This document shows, one piece after another, positions 48,522-55,852 of a DNA stretch of 55,852 nucleotides. This stretch comes from Acidobacteriaceae bacterium (GTDB taxonomy: Bacteria > Acidobacteriota > Terriglobia > Terriglobales > Acidobacteriaceae), in contig PKXQ01000084.1 of the NCBI GenBank assembly GCA_003132405.1, positions 1 through 55,852 on the forward strand, written 5' to 3'. Made by a program: the position numbers and the translations under genes. How positions within the stretch are numbered: position 1 is the first letter of the stretch; each line of letters begins with the position of its first letter. The notes under the pieces are model-generated. The model saw nothing but the letters and a program-made list of their open reading frames with translations. It was not told where the DNA came from and did no database searches.

Positions 48522-48553
48522 AAAGGCAGCGGGCGGGGGCGCCCCCTCTATGC
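48522..48553. repeat. GC-rich palindromic repeat, copy 2
   Basis: AAAGGCAGCGGGCGGGGGCG then CCCCCTCTATGC. It shares its left 12 bases and layout with the copy inside ddl, and lies just after the methyltransferase remnant. Confidence 0.65.
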
Positions 48554-48699
48554 GCTCTGTGTGTGACCTCAGTGGCTGAAGCCGGATTCAAACTATTCTG
48601 TGATCGCAGCGGTGAACCGCTGCGCCACCCAAAATCTGCGGCTCCGATTTTCTCTAGATCTGGTAGGGGTCTTTCGACCACGTGACTGCTTCGCTTCGC

Positions 48700-48740
48700 G
48701 GAGCAGCCACTTCGCTCAAGATGACAGTTCTTCGCGGTGC
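48700..48740. repeat. ACTTCG-TC-GATGACA dispersed repeat, copy 1
   Basis: CACTTCGCTCAAGATGACAG followed by TTC resembles CACTTCGTTCGGGATGACAA at 52377-52396. It lies in the 278-base gap between the methyltransferase remnant and the convergent secreted-protein gene, where no gene is seen. Confidence 0.5.
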
Positions 48741-48767
48741 CACTTAGATGTCCCGCGAGTAGTTGGC

Positions 48768-49619
48768 TTACTGCACGTCCGAAACCTTCCCATTGATAAA
48801 CGTTACTTTGATGTCTTTGTAGACGTAGATTTGCTTGGTGCCTAGGTTGACGATCTTGTCCGGAGGGCCGATCGCGGCTTTCACCTGATCGATGGTTTGG
48901 CCTTTTTCTATCTGGACTGGATCGGGCGGGGGCGCTTGCTGTTGGGCTTGGCCGCCGCCTCCTCCCTGATTATTGCCCTGGTCATTTCCATTTCCACCTT
49001 GCTGGCCGCCGCCTTGGTTGTTGCCCTGATCGGAATTGGAGGCGCTGTCGTCGATGGCTAGGAGGCCGGAGATGGTGTCTTCTACCTGCGAGGGATTGGT
49101 GTTCGCCAGCGTCCCGTGCGGAAATTGGAAGACTACGTCGGCCTTGAAGAAGGTTTTTGGATCGACGTTGTTGCAGGAATCGCAATCGACGATGCCGATG
49201 ACGACCTGGTCTTTGGCCAAGTTGACGGCGATCCTGGAGGGATAAACTTTTACGTTCGTCTGAAAAAACTGGGTCGTGGGCGCGGGCCTGCCTAACTTTC
49301 CCAAGCCGAAGCCGAGGGCCTTTGACGCCATAGGATTGGGAGAATGAACTGCGCCGCTTTCATATTTGGTGGCGAAGATGCTCTGGTCGGAATATGGCAC
49401 GCCGAGGATTCCGCCTTTCTTGATGACCAGGACGGTGCCCTGTTCGACGACGGCAGCGCCGCTGGAGTCTGCGCCCATCTTGACCAGCGTGTATTGCGCT
49501 TTGAGCTGGTCTTCGAGTGAAACGGTGGGAGCAGCGCCCTGCGCCAGGACGACCGACGGCGTAATTGCTAACACAACTAAGACCACAACCCAGATGCCCA
49601 CGTGAATGATCTGCCGCAT
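48768..49619 (-). CDS. Secreted protein with Gly/Asn/Gln linker and BamE-like C-terminal domain
   Basis: A 283-residue exported protein. A signal peptide (about 1-26, ending VVLA) leads to a beta-rich domain (about 35-185) containing IVDCDSCNNVDP with two close Cys. A low-complexity linker rich in Gly, Asn and Gln (about 195-232; repeats of NNQGGGQQ type) comes next. The C-terminal module, KGQTIDQVKAAIGPPDKIVN then YVYKDIKVTFINGKVSDVQ, has the SmpA/BamE- or DUF2845-like layout. It is downstream of the Gly/Tyr-rich protein gene on the same strand (167-base gap). The function is unknown. Confidence 0.8.
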   Translation of the reverse strand: MRQIIHVGIWVVVLVVLAITPSVVLAQGAAPTVSLEDQLKAQYTLVKMGADSSGAAVVEQGTVLVIKKGGILGVPYSDQSIFATKYESGAVHSPNPMASKALGFGLGKLGRPAPTTQFFQTNVKVYPSRIAVNLAKDQVVIGIVDCDSCNNVDPKTFFKADVVFQFPHGTLANTNPSQVEDTISGLLAIDDSASNSDQGNNQGGGQQGGNGNDQGNNQGGGGGQAQQQAPPPDPVQIEKGQTIDQVKAAIGPPDKIVNLGTKQIYVYKDIKVTFINGKVSDVQ

Positions 49620-49786
49620 TGCAACCTTCCTCCTGTGAGGTGTGTTCTGCGAGAAGGGGGGAACTCCGTCTCTGCCAGGGTAAAGAGAATCAGGGCACCG
49701 GTCGATTTTCAGAAAATCAGTCTAAGAAAATCAGTTTAAGAAAAATCGGCGATGCCCTGGTACGTGATCGTTGTTTGTCGTGATCG

Positions 49787-51583
49787 TTACTGTGGCTGCT
49801 TGGCTTCTGCCTCGGCGGCGTCGGCATCTTTGGCCTGCTGTTGCAGGTCGCTGCTGACGCTGGAGTCGGGCTGTGGCGCTGGGACTTCACCCGGCTGAGT
49901 TTTAGTATCGGGAGCGGCCGGCAATCCATTCTTGCCTTGCTTGTCGGCGAGTTCCTTCAAGCCGGCATCCATCTGGATCCGCAGTTGATTGTGCATCTCC
50001 TGCAAATCGTCAGCGGAGACCGAGACAGTAGCGCCGATCGCGCACTCATCTTTCTTGCTGCTCTTGACGGTGGCGTCGACCATGTTGTCGTCGTCCGGCT
50101 TGTCGGTAGTTCGGTTGATGACGTCGCCGGGCGTTAGCGTGCACTCGGTACCGTCCGAGGTTGTGAGATCCTCATCGCTGGAGACGACGAAGATGCGAAT
50201 CTTCGGATCGAGCGCCGGTGGAACCTGATCGCCGCTCGCGGCAGGAGCATTCGAACCCGCCGCTGCCGCGGCTTTCTCCTGCGCGATTTCATACTTCATC
50301 TCGTCGGAGAGAGCCTGCTTTACGTCGGGACTGAGTTGCGTGGTTGATGCTGGTGCTCCTCCACCTAACATGTAGGCGCCGTACGCGACTTGGAGGTTGG
50401 CGGCAACGAGAGGATCGGTTGACCACAGCGAGGCGATCTCGTCGGACGACGCGTCGATGGTCGGCGGGAGTAGTTGACCCTGGTCGCCTCCACCGTCGGC
50501 GGCTGCGGCTTGCGCGGCATAGGCGGCTTGCAAGTTGGCGGCGATCAGATAATCGGTGAGCCAGAATGCAGCGCCCGCATAGACCGGATAGGGCGCGAAG
50601 TAAGGACCGTAGAAGCCAACCCACGGCGACCCGCCCCAGCCCCATCCATAAGCGACTGGTGCGGCCCACGGATTGTAGGCCCAGCCGTAATATCCGGGAC
50701 CGTAATAGGAGGGGGAAGCGTAGCCGTAATAATTACGACCACCCCAGCCGTAGCCGCGATAGCCGTAGGCGTAGTAATGTCCGCCTCGGTAGTAGGTACG
50801 CTGATAGTAGGCGTGGCCGCCGCGGTTGAAGTAGGCGCGCTGGCTGTATCCGCCGTAACGGCCGTGGCTCACGATGGTGCGTCCGTTATGCATGCTGGAG
50901 ATGTTGCGACCGCCGTGCATTCCGTGATTGATGGTCATGCCATGAGTCTGGATCGAACGAACCGAGCCATTCTTACGCATGGTCGCGCTACCGCCGTTCT
51001 TGAGGGAGACGGTTTTGCTGCCGGCGGGTTGATGCTTGCCGGCTGCTCCGCCTCCGGCCGCTCCACGATTGCCAGCGTTGGCGTTGCCGCCGCGATTGGC
51101 ATTGCCGGCGGCGCCACCCTTATTGCCGGCGTTGCTGGCTCCGCGGTTGCCGGTGTTGCTCGTGCCGCGATTACCGGCATTGCTGGTGCCACCTTTGTTC
51201 TGAGTGCCGCCTCCGGCTTTGCTGGCGCTGGATCCAGCAGGGCCGCGATTTTGGGAAGTGCCTCCGGCTTTGCTGGCGCTAGCTCCGCCGGGACCACGAT
51301 TTTGGGAAGCGCCTCCAGCCTTGTTGGCGCTAGCTCCGCCAGGCCCACGATTCGGAGCTGCCGCTCCGGCATGGCTTTGCGAGGGAGAGGAATGTGCCGC
51401 TGGCGCGGAATGTTGCGCCGGTGCGGCATGCGCCGCTGGCGCGGAATGGGCTGCTGGTGCCGCAGCTTTGGGAGGTGCAGCGTTCTTGCTTGCCGCCGCC
51501 GCTACGGCGGTCGCAGCGAGGAGAACCAGGAATAATACGGACCACTTGGGCAGGATTTTCTTGCTTCCGATGCTCGAATTCAT
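49787..51583 (-). CDS. Exported Ala/Gly/Tyr-rich low-complexity protein
   Basis: A 598-residue exported protein. The signal peptide (core VLFLVLLAATAVAAAA) is followed by Ala/Pro/His-rich sequence, then three tandem 17-residue repeats (NRGPGGASASKAGGTSQ type). After these come Asn/Gly-rich repeats (SNAGNRGTSNTGNRG) and a Gly/Tyr-rich stretch (YRGYGWGGRNYYG). A more ordinary C-terminal domain (about 340-570) has acidic DE-rich turns and two near-repeats, YLIAANLQAAYAAQAAAADG and PLVAANLQVAYGAYM. The ATG at 51583 has AGGAGC 7 bases upstream. It looks like a surface or cell-wall-associated protein; I cannot name a family. Confidence 0.8.
   Translation of the reverse strand: MNSSIGSKKILPKWSVLFLVLLAATAVAAAASKNAAPPKAAAPAAHSAPAAHAAPAQHSAPAAHSSPSQSHAGAAAPNRGPGGASANKAGGASQNRGPGGASASKAGGTSQNRGPAGSSASKAGGGTQNKGGTSNAGNRGTSNTGNRGASNAGNKGGAAGNANRGGNANAGNRGAAGGGAAGKHQPAGSKTVSLKNGGSATMRKNGSVRSIQTHGMTINHGMHGGRNISSMHNGRTIVSHGRYGGYSQRAYFNRGGHAYYQRTYYRGGHYYAYGYRGYGWGGRNYYGYASPSYYGPGYYGWAYNPWAAPVAYGWGWGGSPWVGFYGPYFAPYPVYAGAAFWLTDYLIAANLQAAYAAQAAAADGGGDQGQLLPPTIDASSDEIASLWSTDPLVAANLQVAYGAYMLGGGAPASTTQLSPDVKQALSDEMKYEIAQEKAAAAAGSNAPAASGDQVPPALDPKIRIFVVSSDEDLTTSDGTECTLTPGDVINRTTDKPDDDNMVDATVKSSKKDECAIGATVSVSADDLQEMHNQLRIQMDAGLKELADKQGKNGLPAAPDTKTQPGEVPAPQPDSSVSSDLQQQAKDADAAEAEAKQPQ
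51209..51361. repeat. Three tandem 51-bp repeats within a coding region
   Basis: Units begin at 51209, 51260 and 51311, each starting GCCTCC(G/A)GC(T/C)TTG. They encode 17-residue Gly/Ala/Ser repeats of the exported low-complexity protein. Unit number may vary between strains. Confidence 0.85.
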
Positions 51584-52055
51584 AAACGGCTCCTGTGAGA
51601 TGCGAGGCTCTGTCGTATTCATTCCAATCAGTGGGAAGAGGCTCGTGGGAAGCAGAATCTGTCTTTCATACGGCGTCCCGGTACAGCTTCAATCCTGCTG
51701 AATAGTTTTTTCGACGGAGCTTCTGGGTCCGAGTGCCATGGGGGAAGGGCCGGGCACCGGCCTTCGAAACACCGCCAATTTCACACCCGTTTGATGGCGG
51801 TGTCAAGGTGGGACGGCAAAATTTACAGTTATCGTATTGGGAAAATTGTAGAGGATGGTTGCGAGTCATAATTTTTTCAGAGTTTTCGCGCCATCTTGGC
51901 GAAGACGGCCCCAGCGGAATGACCTCGCTTGCGTTGGCGGAGCAACAGTTCGAATCCGGCGGAAAGCGTGGGGCAAGTCGTTCAGGTCACCGCCAAGAGT
52001 AACCACGGTACTTGGGGAGTGTTCCGTCGTTCGCCGATGAAGCCAATGGACCGCA
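51584..52055. other. Stretch without a supported gene
   Basis: It holds the 5' region of the minus-strand exported protein gene and about 400 bases with no convincing frame. A hairpin AAGGGCCGG, GCA, CCGGCCTT lies at about 51745-51766. Promoter boxes are not clear. Confidence 0.4.
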
Positions 52056-52353
52056 ATGAGTACGAGCCGGCACGCTCTTCGGGCAATTCGTTTGGCGATA
52101 GTGGCTCTATCGGCTTGGACCTGTATTTTTTCCGGAGGTGCATTGGCCGAGGAGTCGGCCAAACGATTTTCGTTTCCAGAAAAAGGAATTGGCGGTGCGG
52201 GTGGATGATGCGCGTCATGAATCGAAATTTGCAATTAAGGAAATGACGCTGCGTTCGGAATGGGACCTCATGCAGAAACATATTGAGCAGGAACTGATTG
52301 AATCGCCGCGGCAGCCGGTGGATGCGTTGATGACTTTGCGCAGCCGGGAATAA
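52056..52353 (+). pseudogene. Small secreted protein gene with a +1 frameshift
   Basis: The ATG at 52056 opens a clean signal peptide (MSTSRHALRAIRLAIVALSA, then WTCIFSGGALAEES) but stops at 52206 after 50 codons. Another frame, beginning before that stop, continues as RVDDARHESKFAIKEMTLRS and DLMQKHIEQELIESPRQPVD to a TAA at 52351. Removing one A from the AAAAA run at 52180-52184 joins them into one 98-residue secreted protein. So either the gene is broken, or the base is a sequencing error, or slippage occurs. The family is not recognised. Confidence 0.6.
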
Positions 52354-52366
52354 CCACTTTAACTTT

Positions 52367-52395
52367 TGTCATCCCTCACTTCGTTCGGGATGACA
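52367..52395. repeat. ACTTCG-TC-GATGACA palindrome, copy 2
   Basis: TGTCATCCC and GGGATGACA are a perfect 9-bp inverted repeat around TCACTTCGTTC. It starts 14 bases after the stop of the frameshifted gene and could act as its 3' hairpin, though no U-run follows. Confidence 0.65.
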
Positions 52396-52491
52396 ATTCG
52401 TTCTTCTCGGCGACCTCGGCGTCTCGGCGGACCCAGCCAGAACCACACCTGCGATTGACGGAAAACTCGTCGAGCGCCAGACTGAAATGTT

Positions 52492-53706
52492 ATGGCGAAG
52501 CTTCGGGTGGGCATTCTATTTGGCGGACGCAGCGGCGAGCACGAAGTGTCGCTGCTTTCGGCGGCGTCGGTGGTCAACGCAATTGATAAGACGAAATATG
52601 AAGTGGTTCCGATCGGCATTACAAAGGATGGGCGATGGGTCACGGCGGAACATGCCGAGAGATTGCTGAAGGGCGAAGCGCAAAAGGCAGCGGGCGAGGG
52701 CGCCCGCTCTACACAAGCTGCGGCGCTGCGGGCGGGGGATCCGGAGGCTACTCCGGGAGCGGCGGTGCTGGCTTCGGGCGAGTCGGTGGTGGTCCCCCCG
52801 GAGCCTACTCGGCGGGATGCTGGGCTGGCGCCGTTCCAGATGGATGCGAATCTTCGCCGCGCCTCGGATCGTGCGATTAATGTCGATGTCATCTTCCCCG
52901 TGCTTCATGGGACATTCGGCGAAGACGGCACCATTCAAGGCCTGCTCGAACTGGCTGACATTGCTTATGTTGGCGCGGGCGTGTTGGGTTCTTCCGCGGG
53001 CATGGATAAAGACATCATGAAGTCTTTATTTCGGGCGGCGGGATTGCCGATCGTGAAACATGTGACTGTCCTGCGCGGAGAATTCGAGCGCGAGCCTAAG
53101 AAAGTGCAGAAGTTGGTTGAGAGCAAGCTGAAGTATCCGGTATTTGTGAAACCGGCGAATCTGGGATCGTCGGTCGGAATATCGAAGGCGCATGATCGCA
53201 AGGAGCTTGGGCCGGCGATTGCTGAGGCCGCGAAATTCGATCGCAAGATCGTGATCGAGGAAGGCGTCGGAGGAAAGAAGAACAAGGCGCGCGAGATTGA
53301 ATGCGCGGTGCTCGGCAATGACGATCCGAAGGCATCGATTGCAGGAGAAATCATTCCGTGCAAAGAATTTTACGATTACGACGCGAAGTATGTGAGCGAA
53401 GGCTCGGAGGCGGTGATCCCGGCGAAGATCACCAAAGCGGAGATGAAAACAGTGCAGAGGCTGGCGATCGCGGCGTTCAAGGCGGTCGATTGCACCGGCC
53501 TGGCGCGCGTCGACTTTCTGATGGATTCGAAATCGCGCAAGATTTTCGTCAATGAGATTAATACCATGCCTGGGTTTACTGCGATCAGCATGTATCCGAA
53601 GATGTGGGTCGCGTCGGGGCTGTCATATTCCGCGTTGATTGACCGGCTGATTCAGTTGGGGATTGAGCGGCACGAGGATAAGAAGCGGAACCAGTACAGC
53701 CGGTAA
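52492..53706 (+). CDS. ddl: D-alanine--D-alanine ligase
   Basis: Makes the D-Ala-D-Ala dipeptide for peptidoglycan. [20 protein letters not shown] at the start, [34 protein letters not shown] (ATP-grasp Lys loop), RVDFLMD and [12 protein letters not shown] (Mg-binding Glu, Asn) are hallmarks. The 404 residues exceed the typical 305-370: an insert at about 60-117 is Ala/Gly/Pro-rich. Its first part, [10 protein letters not shown], is translated from a dispersed GC palindrome found elsewhere in the window. The core domains are intact, so activity is expected. Confidence 0.97.
   Translation: MAKLRVGILFGGRSGEHEVSLLSAASVVNAIDKTKYEVVPIGITKDGRWVTAEHAERLLKGEAQKAAGEGARSTQAAALRAGDPEATPGAAVLASGESVVVPPEPTRRDAGLAPFQMDANLRRASDRAINVDVIFPVLHGTFGEDGTIQGLLELADIAYVGAGVLGSSAGMDKDIMKSLFRAAGLPIVKHVTVLRGEFEREPKKVQKLVESKLKYPVFVKPANLGSSVGISKAHDRKELGPAIAEAAKFDRKIVIEEGVGGKKNKAREIECAVLGNDDPKASIAGEIIPCKEFYDYDAKYVSEGSEAVIPAKITKAEMKTVQRLAIAAFKAVDCTGLARVDFLMDSKSRKIFVNEINTMPGFTAISMYPKMWVASGLSYSALIDRLIQLGIERHEDKKRNQYSR
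52682..52714. repeat. GC-rich palindromic repeat, copy 3 (inside ddl)
   Basis: AAAAGGCAGCGGGCGAGGGC then GCCCGCTCTACAC, in frame with ddl. It is nearly identical to the intergenic copies at 2466 and 48522. Confidence 0.75.
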
Positions 53707-53857
53707 CGTGCGCCCAGGTTCTCCATGAGTATCATTCGCTATACTATGGATAGTGGGCGATAGTTGCTGGTCATTTTCGGCACCAATCAGTTCTCGCACA
53801 AATTCAATTAATAAATCAGGGCAGGCGACCCGATCCGCCGATCGAGCAGGAGACACT

Positions 53858-53977
53858 GTGGCGCAAAATCATTACACCAGCAAGACGAAGCGACGGCCGA
53901 AAAACAGCAAGCGCAAGGATTCCTCAGCGGCGACCATGGCGGCGCTGCGCAAGCGGGAAGCGGCGGAGAAAAAGTAA
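53858..53977 (+). CDS. Very small basic protein (39 aa), unknown
   Basis: GTG start with CAGGAG 6 bases upstream. The product is Lys/Arg/Ser-rich, with TSKTKRRPKNSKRKDSSAAT then MAALRKREAAEKK. It resembles the tails of ribosomal or nucleic-acid-binding proteins but has no recognised domain. An open frame extends upstream to 53753. Position between ddl and the delta-60 gene gives no role. Confidence 0.5.
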   Translation: MAQNHYTSKTKRRPKNSKRKDSSAATMAALRKREAAEKK

Positions 53978-54171
53978 GCGGAAGGTGCGTAATCGTGTCG
54001 GGCACTAATCTGTTGACGAACTTCTTCCAATTTCTTGACAATTTCCTGACATTTGTTTTTCCCGCTTGCTGTAATACTTCGTGTCTTAGGTGACGCGCCG
54101 GTCCGCATTAGGAAGACTACGGGTTGAGGGCCGATACGCGCCCGCAGAGAAAACTCTCGGGGGCGAAGGTC

Positions 54172-55401
54172 ATGCGCACGATTTCCAGCTCTCGATTCAT
54201 TCCTCTACTCGCCGTATTGATTCTCATCAGCGCCTCAATGGCCGGCGCGCAAGCGGGGCAGCTTGACCCCACATTTGGAAATGGGGGAATTGCCATCACC
54301 GATTTCGGCATCCAGTACGAGCAGGAAATCGCCGCCGTCGGCGGTGTTGCCATCCAGACAAACGGCGAGATTGTGGTTGCCGGAGGCGTACCGGCTGGTA
54401 ATTCGAACGACTTTCCCTCTTTTGCGGTGGCTCTTTACCAAACCAACGGCAGTCTCGACACCACATTTGGCGTCGGAGGAATAGCGGTCGTTCAGACCCT
54501 CTATGGCAACTTCGCCGCGGTCGTCATTCACTCCGATGGAAAAATCGTGGCTGGCGGGGGCGCCAGTGTGGTTCGCTTCAACTCCAACGGTAGCCTCGAC
54601 TCCACCTTCGACAAGGGAGGGATCGCCACCCTGGGACCTTTTGCAATTTCCGCGATTGCCCTGCAAACCGACGGAACCATTGCCGTGGCCGCAGGCAGTC
54701 AACTCTTCTTGCTCTCGTCGAGCGGCGGAGTGGAAGGCGAAAGCACTCCCTTGCCGAATTTCGCATCCTCAGCTTCTCTGGCGGTGCTTTCCAGCAACAA
54801 GATCTTGGTGGGCTCTTCCTTGCCCAGTTTTGTTTTCCGCTATAGCAGCTCCGGCGCGCTGGACACCGCGTTTGCCATCAATGGGCAGATGGCCACCCCA
54901 GGGCCGGCCAATGCTCTCGCCCTATCTGCCAATGGAGACGTCCTGGTGGCGGGCTCGCTGGCAAGCAAAGTTACCGCACCGGAGCCGACGCTCGGTTTTG
55001 TCGTCTCCCGCTATAAAAGCGCCGGCATCGCCAATCCAAAATTTGCCAAGAACGGCGGGATCGTGACGCCACTTTCCGGCTTGCCCTCGATCACCACCAC
55101 TGGGCTCGGAGTTGAACCGACAACTGGCTCCATCGTCGTATCCGGGACGGCGTCGAATATCACGGCTGGAGGCTCGGAACAGGCTTTTGGCCTTGCGCGC
55201 TACACCGCGCTCGGCCAGCTTGACAGCAGCTTCGGCGCCAACGGCACCGTGGTCACGTCTTTTCCAAACAGTTTTGCCACCGCTTCGGGTCTTGCGATTC
55301 AGTCCGACGGCAAGATCGTGGTAGCGGGAACCCTGCGCACGCCCGCAAATCACGGGGCCACCGACACAGCATTCGTGCTGGCGAGATATCTGGCTCAGTA
55401 G
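54172..55401 (+). CDS. Secreted delta-60 (Dx60) repeat protein
   Basis: A 409-residue exported protein with signal peptide (about 1-26, ending AGA) and successive ~50-60-residue beta repeats. Each repeat carries the Dx60 signature: LDPTFGNGGIAI, LDTTFGVGGIAVV, LDSTFDKGGIATL, LDTAFAINGQM, LDSSFGANGTVV, with paired (S/N)DGKIVVAG-type strands. This forms a beta-propeller-like or solenoid fold. Most repeats are complete; those near the middle are degenerate. The ATG at 54172 has GAAGG upstream, and a hairpin with an AGAG/CTCT stem covers that region. Its function is unknown, perhaps adhesion or extracellular binding. Confidence 0.88.
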   Translation: MRTISSSRFIPLLAVLILISASMAGAQAGQLDPTFGNGGIAITDFGIQYEQEIAAVGGVAIQTNGEIVVAGGVPAGNSNDFPSFAVALYQTNGSLDTTFGVGGIAVVQTLYGNFAAVVIHSDGKIVAGGGASVVRFNSNGSLDSTFDKGGIATLGPFAISAIALQTDGTIAVAAGSQLFLLSSSGGVEGESTPLPNFASSASLAVLSSNKILVGSSLPSFVFRYSSSGALDTAFAINGQMATPGPANALALSANGDVLVAGSLASKVTAPEPTLGFVVSRYKSAGIANPKFAKNGGIVTPLSGLPSITTTGLGVEPTTGSIVVSGTASNITAGGSEQAFGLARYTALGQLDSSFGANGTVVTSFPNSFATASGLAIQSDGKIVVAGTLRTPANHGATDTAFVLARYLAQ

Positions 55402-55544
55402 AAAGTGGCGCCTGTCGTTCTGAGTGGAAGCTTCTGAGTGGATGCTTCATTGACGATCGACATACATTTTCCTGGATCCGCTTTCGCGCTTTCGACTTGC
55501 CGCTATACTAGTGGTTCGCCGAGCTGCGGCTGACCGGGGGACCC

Positions 55545-55781
55545 ATGTCGAGCCTGAAAGAATTTCAATGCGAAATTTGCGGGACCGTGAGTGAGAATCC
55601 GGTCCACTGGTTTGTGATCGAGTGTGGAGATCAGAAGCTCGCGGTGATCAAATGGGATCAGACCGCGGCCGCGAGCCCCACCGCGCGGCATTTCTGTGGC
55701 GAAGCGCATGCGCAGGTGTATATCAGCCGCTGGTTTGAATCTATTTGCGTGCCGGTCAAGCCGGCGCGCAGGGTTTCCTAA
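55545..55781 (+). CDS. Small zinc-ribbon-like protein (78 aa)
   Basis: ATG after a GGGGGAC purine-rich site. Cys9 and Cys12 (CEIC) together with His49, Cys51 and His55 (RHFCGEAHAQVYISRW) form a plausible metal site. WFVIECGDQKLAVIKWD is a beta hairpin between the two clusters. I do not recognise the family. The C-terminus is basic. It could be a cytoplasmic regulatory or structural metal-binding protein. Confidence 0.7.
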   Translation: MSSLKEFQCEICGTVSENPVHWFVIECGDQKLAVIKWDQTAAASPTARHFCGEAHAQVYISRWFESICVPVKPARRVS

Positions 55782-55852
55782 ACGAGCCGCAAAGGCTCTA
55801 GCGAGTGTCTGAGATTGCGGCGGTGAAAACCCGCTGTTCTCGTTCAGAATGA

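Noticed and set aside
48578..48645. tRNA-like minus-strand sequence with GGGTGGCGCAGCGG and a TTTGAATCC loop
   Set aside because: The acceptor and anticodon arms do not fold into a full cloverleaf; it is at most a degenerate remnant or chance.
51209..51361. CRISPR-like spaced repeats
   Set aside because: The 51-bp units are contiguous and in frame within a coding region, with no spacers and no cas genes.
51930..51975. A GTTCGAATCC T-loop-like motif
   Set aside because: No 5' acceptor half or anticodon arm is found within tRNA distance.
54085..54172. Possible riboswitch before the delta-60 gene
   Set aside because: The leader folds into a simple hairpin but matches no aptamer core that I recognise (c-di-GMP, SAM, fluoride).

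Overview
The window reads as a chromosomal segment of a Gram-negative bacterium, most likely an Acidobacteriota (Terriglobales/Koribacter-like). This is inferred, not proven. The reasons are a large Oar-type TonB-dependent receptor with an N-terminal carboxypeptidase-regulatory-like domain, a CarD regulator beside greA, a divergently split KdpD, moderately high GC, short transcription units that often switch strand, and many small intergenic palindromes. No plasmid, phage, IS element or CRISPR array is visible.

Layout. 1-2.3 kb: a GHKL (Hsp90/gyrase-fold) ATPase with a nuclease-like C-terminus, the only clearly accessory-looking large gene. 2.5-8.3 kb: gyrB, a PsbP-like secreted protein, queA and a class II aldolase. 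8.3-10.8 kb: a BtuB-like receptor behind a cobalamin riboswitch. 10.8-14.7 kb: deoxynucleoside kinase, polysaccharide deacetylase, hemL and an ABC ATPase. 15-18.7 kb: Oar-like receptor plus a 69-residue upstream protein. 18.9-22.7 kb: isoaspartyl peptidase, a membrane protein, a CDP-alcohol phosphatidyltransferase, greA, divergent carD, and ruvX. 22.8-27.2 kb: AI-2E family permease, mltG, an LolA-like lipoprotein and an FtsX/MacB-type permease. 27.4-31 kb: histone H1-like protein, RidA, an unknown 184-residue protein, purN and purM. 31-37.1 kb: S10 peptidase, lipid kinase, kdpE, kdpD N-terminal half, and a divergent DUF4118 histidine kinase. 37.1-42.9 kb: tRNA(CAU), HU/IHF, SppA, hydantoinase B, an HtrA protease, an L,D-transpeptidase and a YjbR protein. 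43-48.1 kb: ggt, a sugar isomerase, asnS and arginase. 48.2-52.4 kb: a DNA methyltransferase remnant, two secreted low-complexity proteins and a frameshifted small secreted protein. 52.5-55.8 kb: ddl, a 39-residue basic protein, a delta-60 repeat protein and a small zinc-binding-like protein.

Most genes are housekeeping: tRNA modification and charging, purine synthesis, tetrapyrrole synthesis, cell-wall synthesis and envelope proteolysis. The most unusual feature is the number and variety of short dispersed palindromic repeats. They sit in intergenic gaps and in places have entered coding sequence: they supply the last codons of purN and part of an insert in ddl. One copy is a perfect 33-bp inverted repeat. 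Other points of interest are the GHKL ATPase, the split kdpD, the methyltransferase relic, and several small genes that are easily missed.
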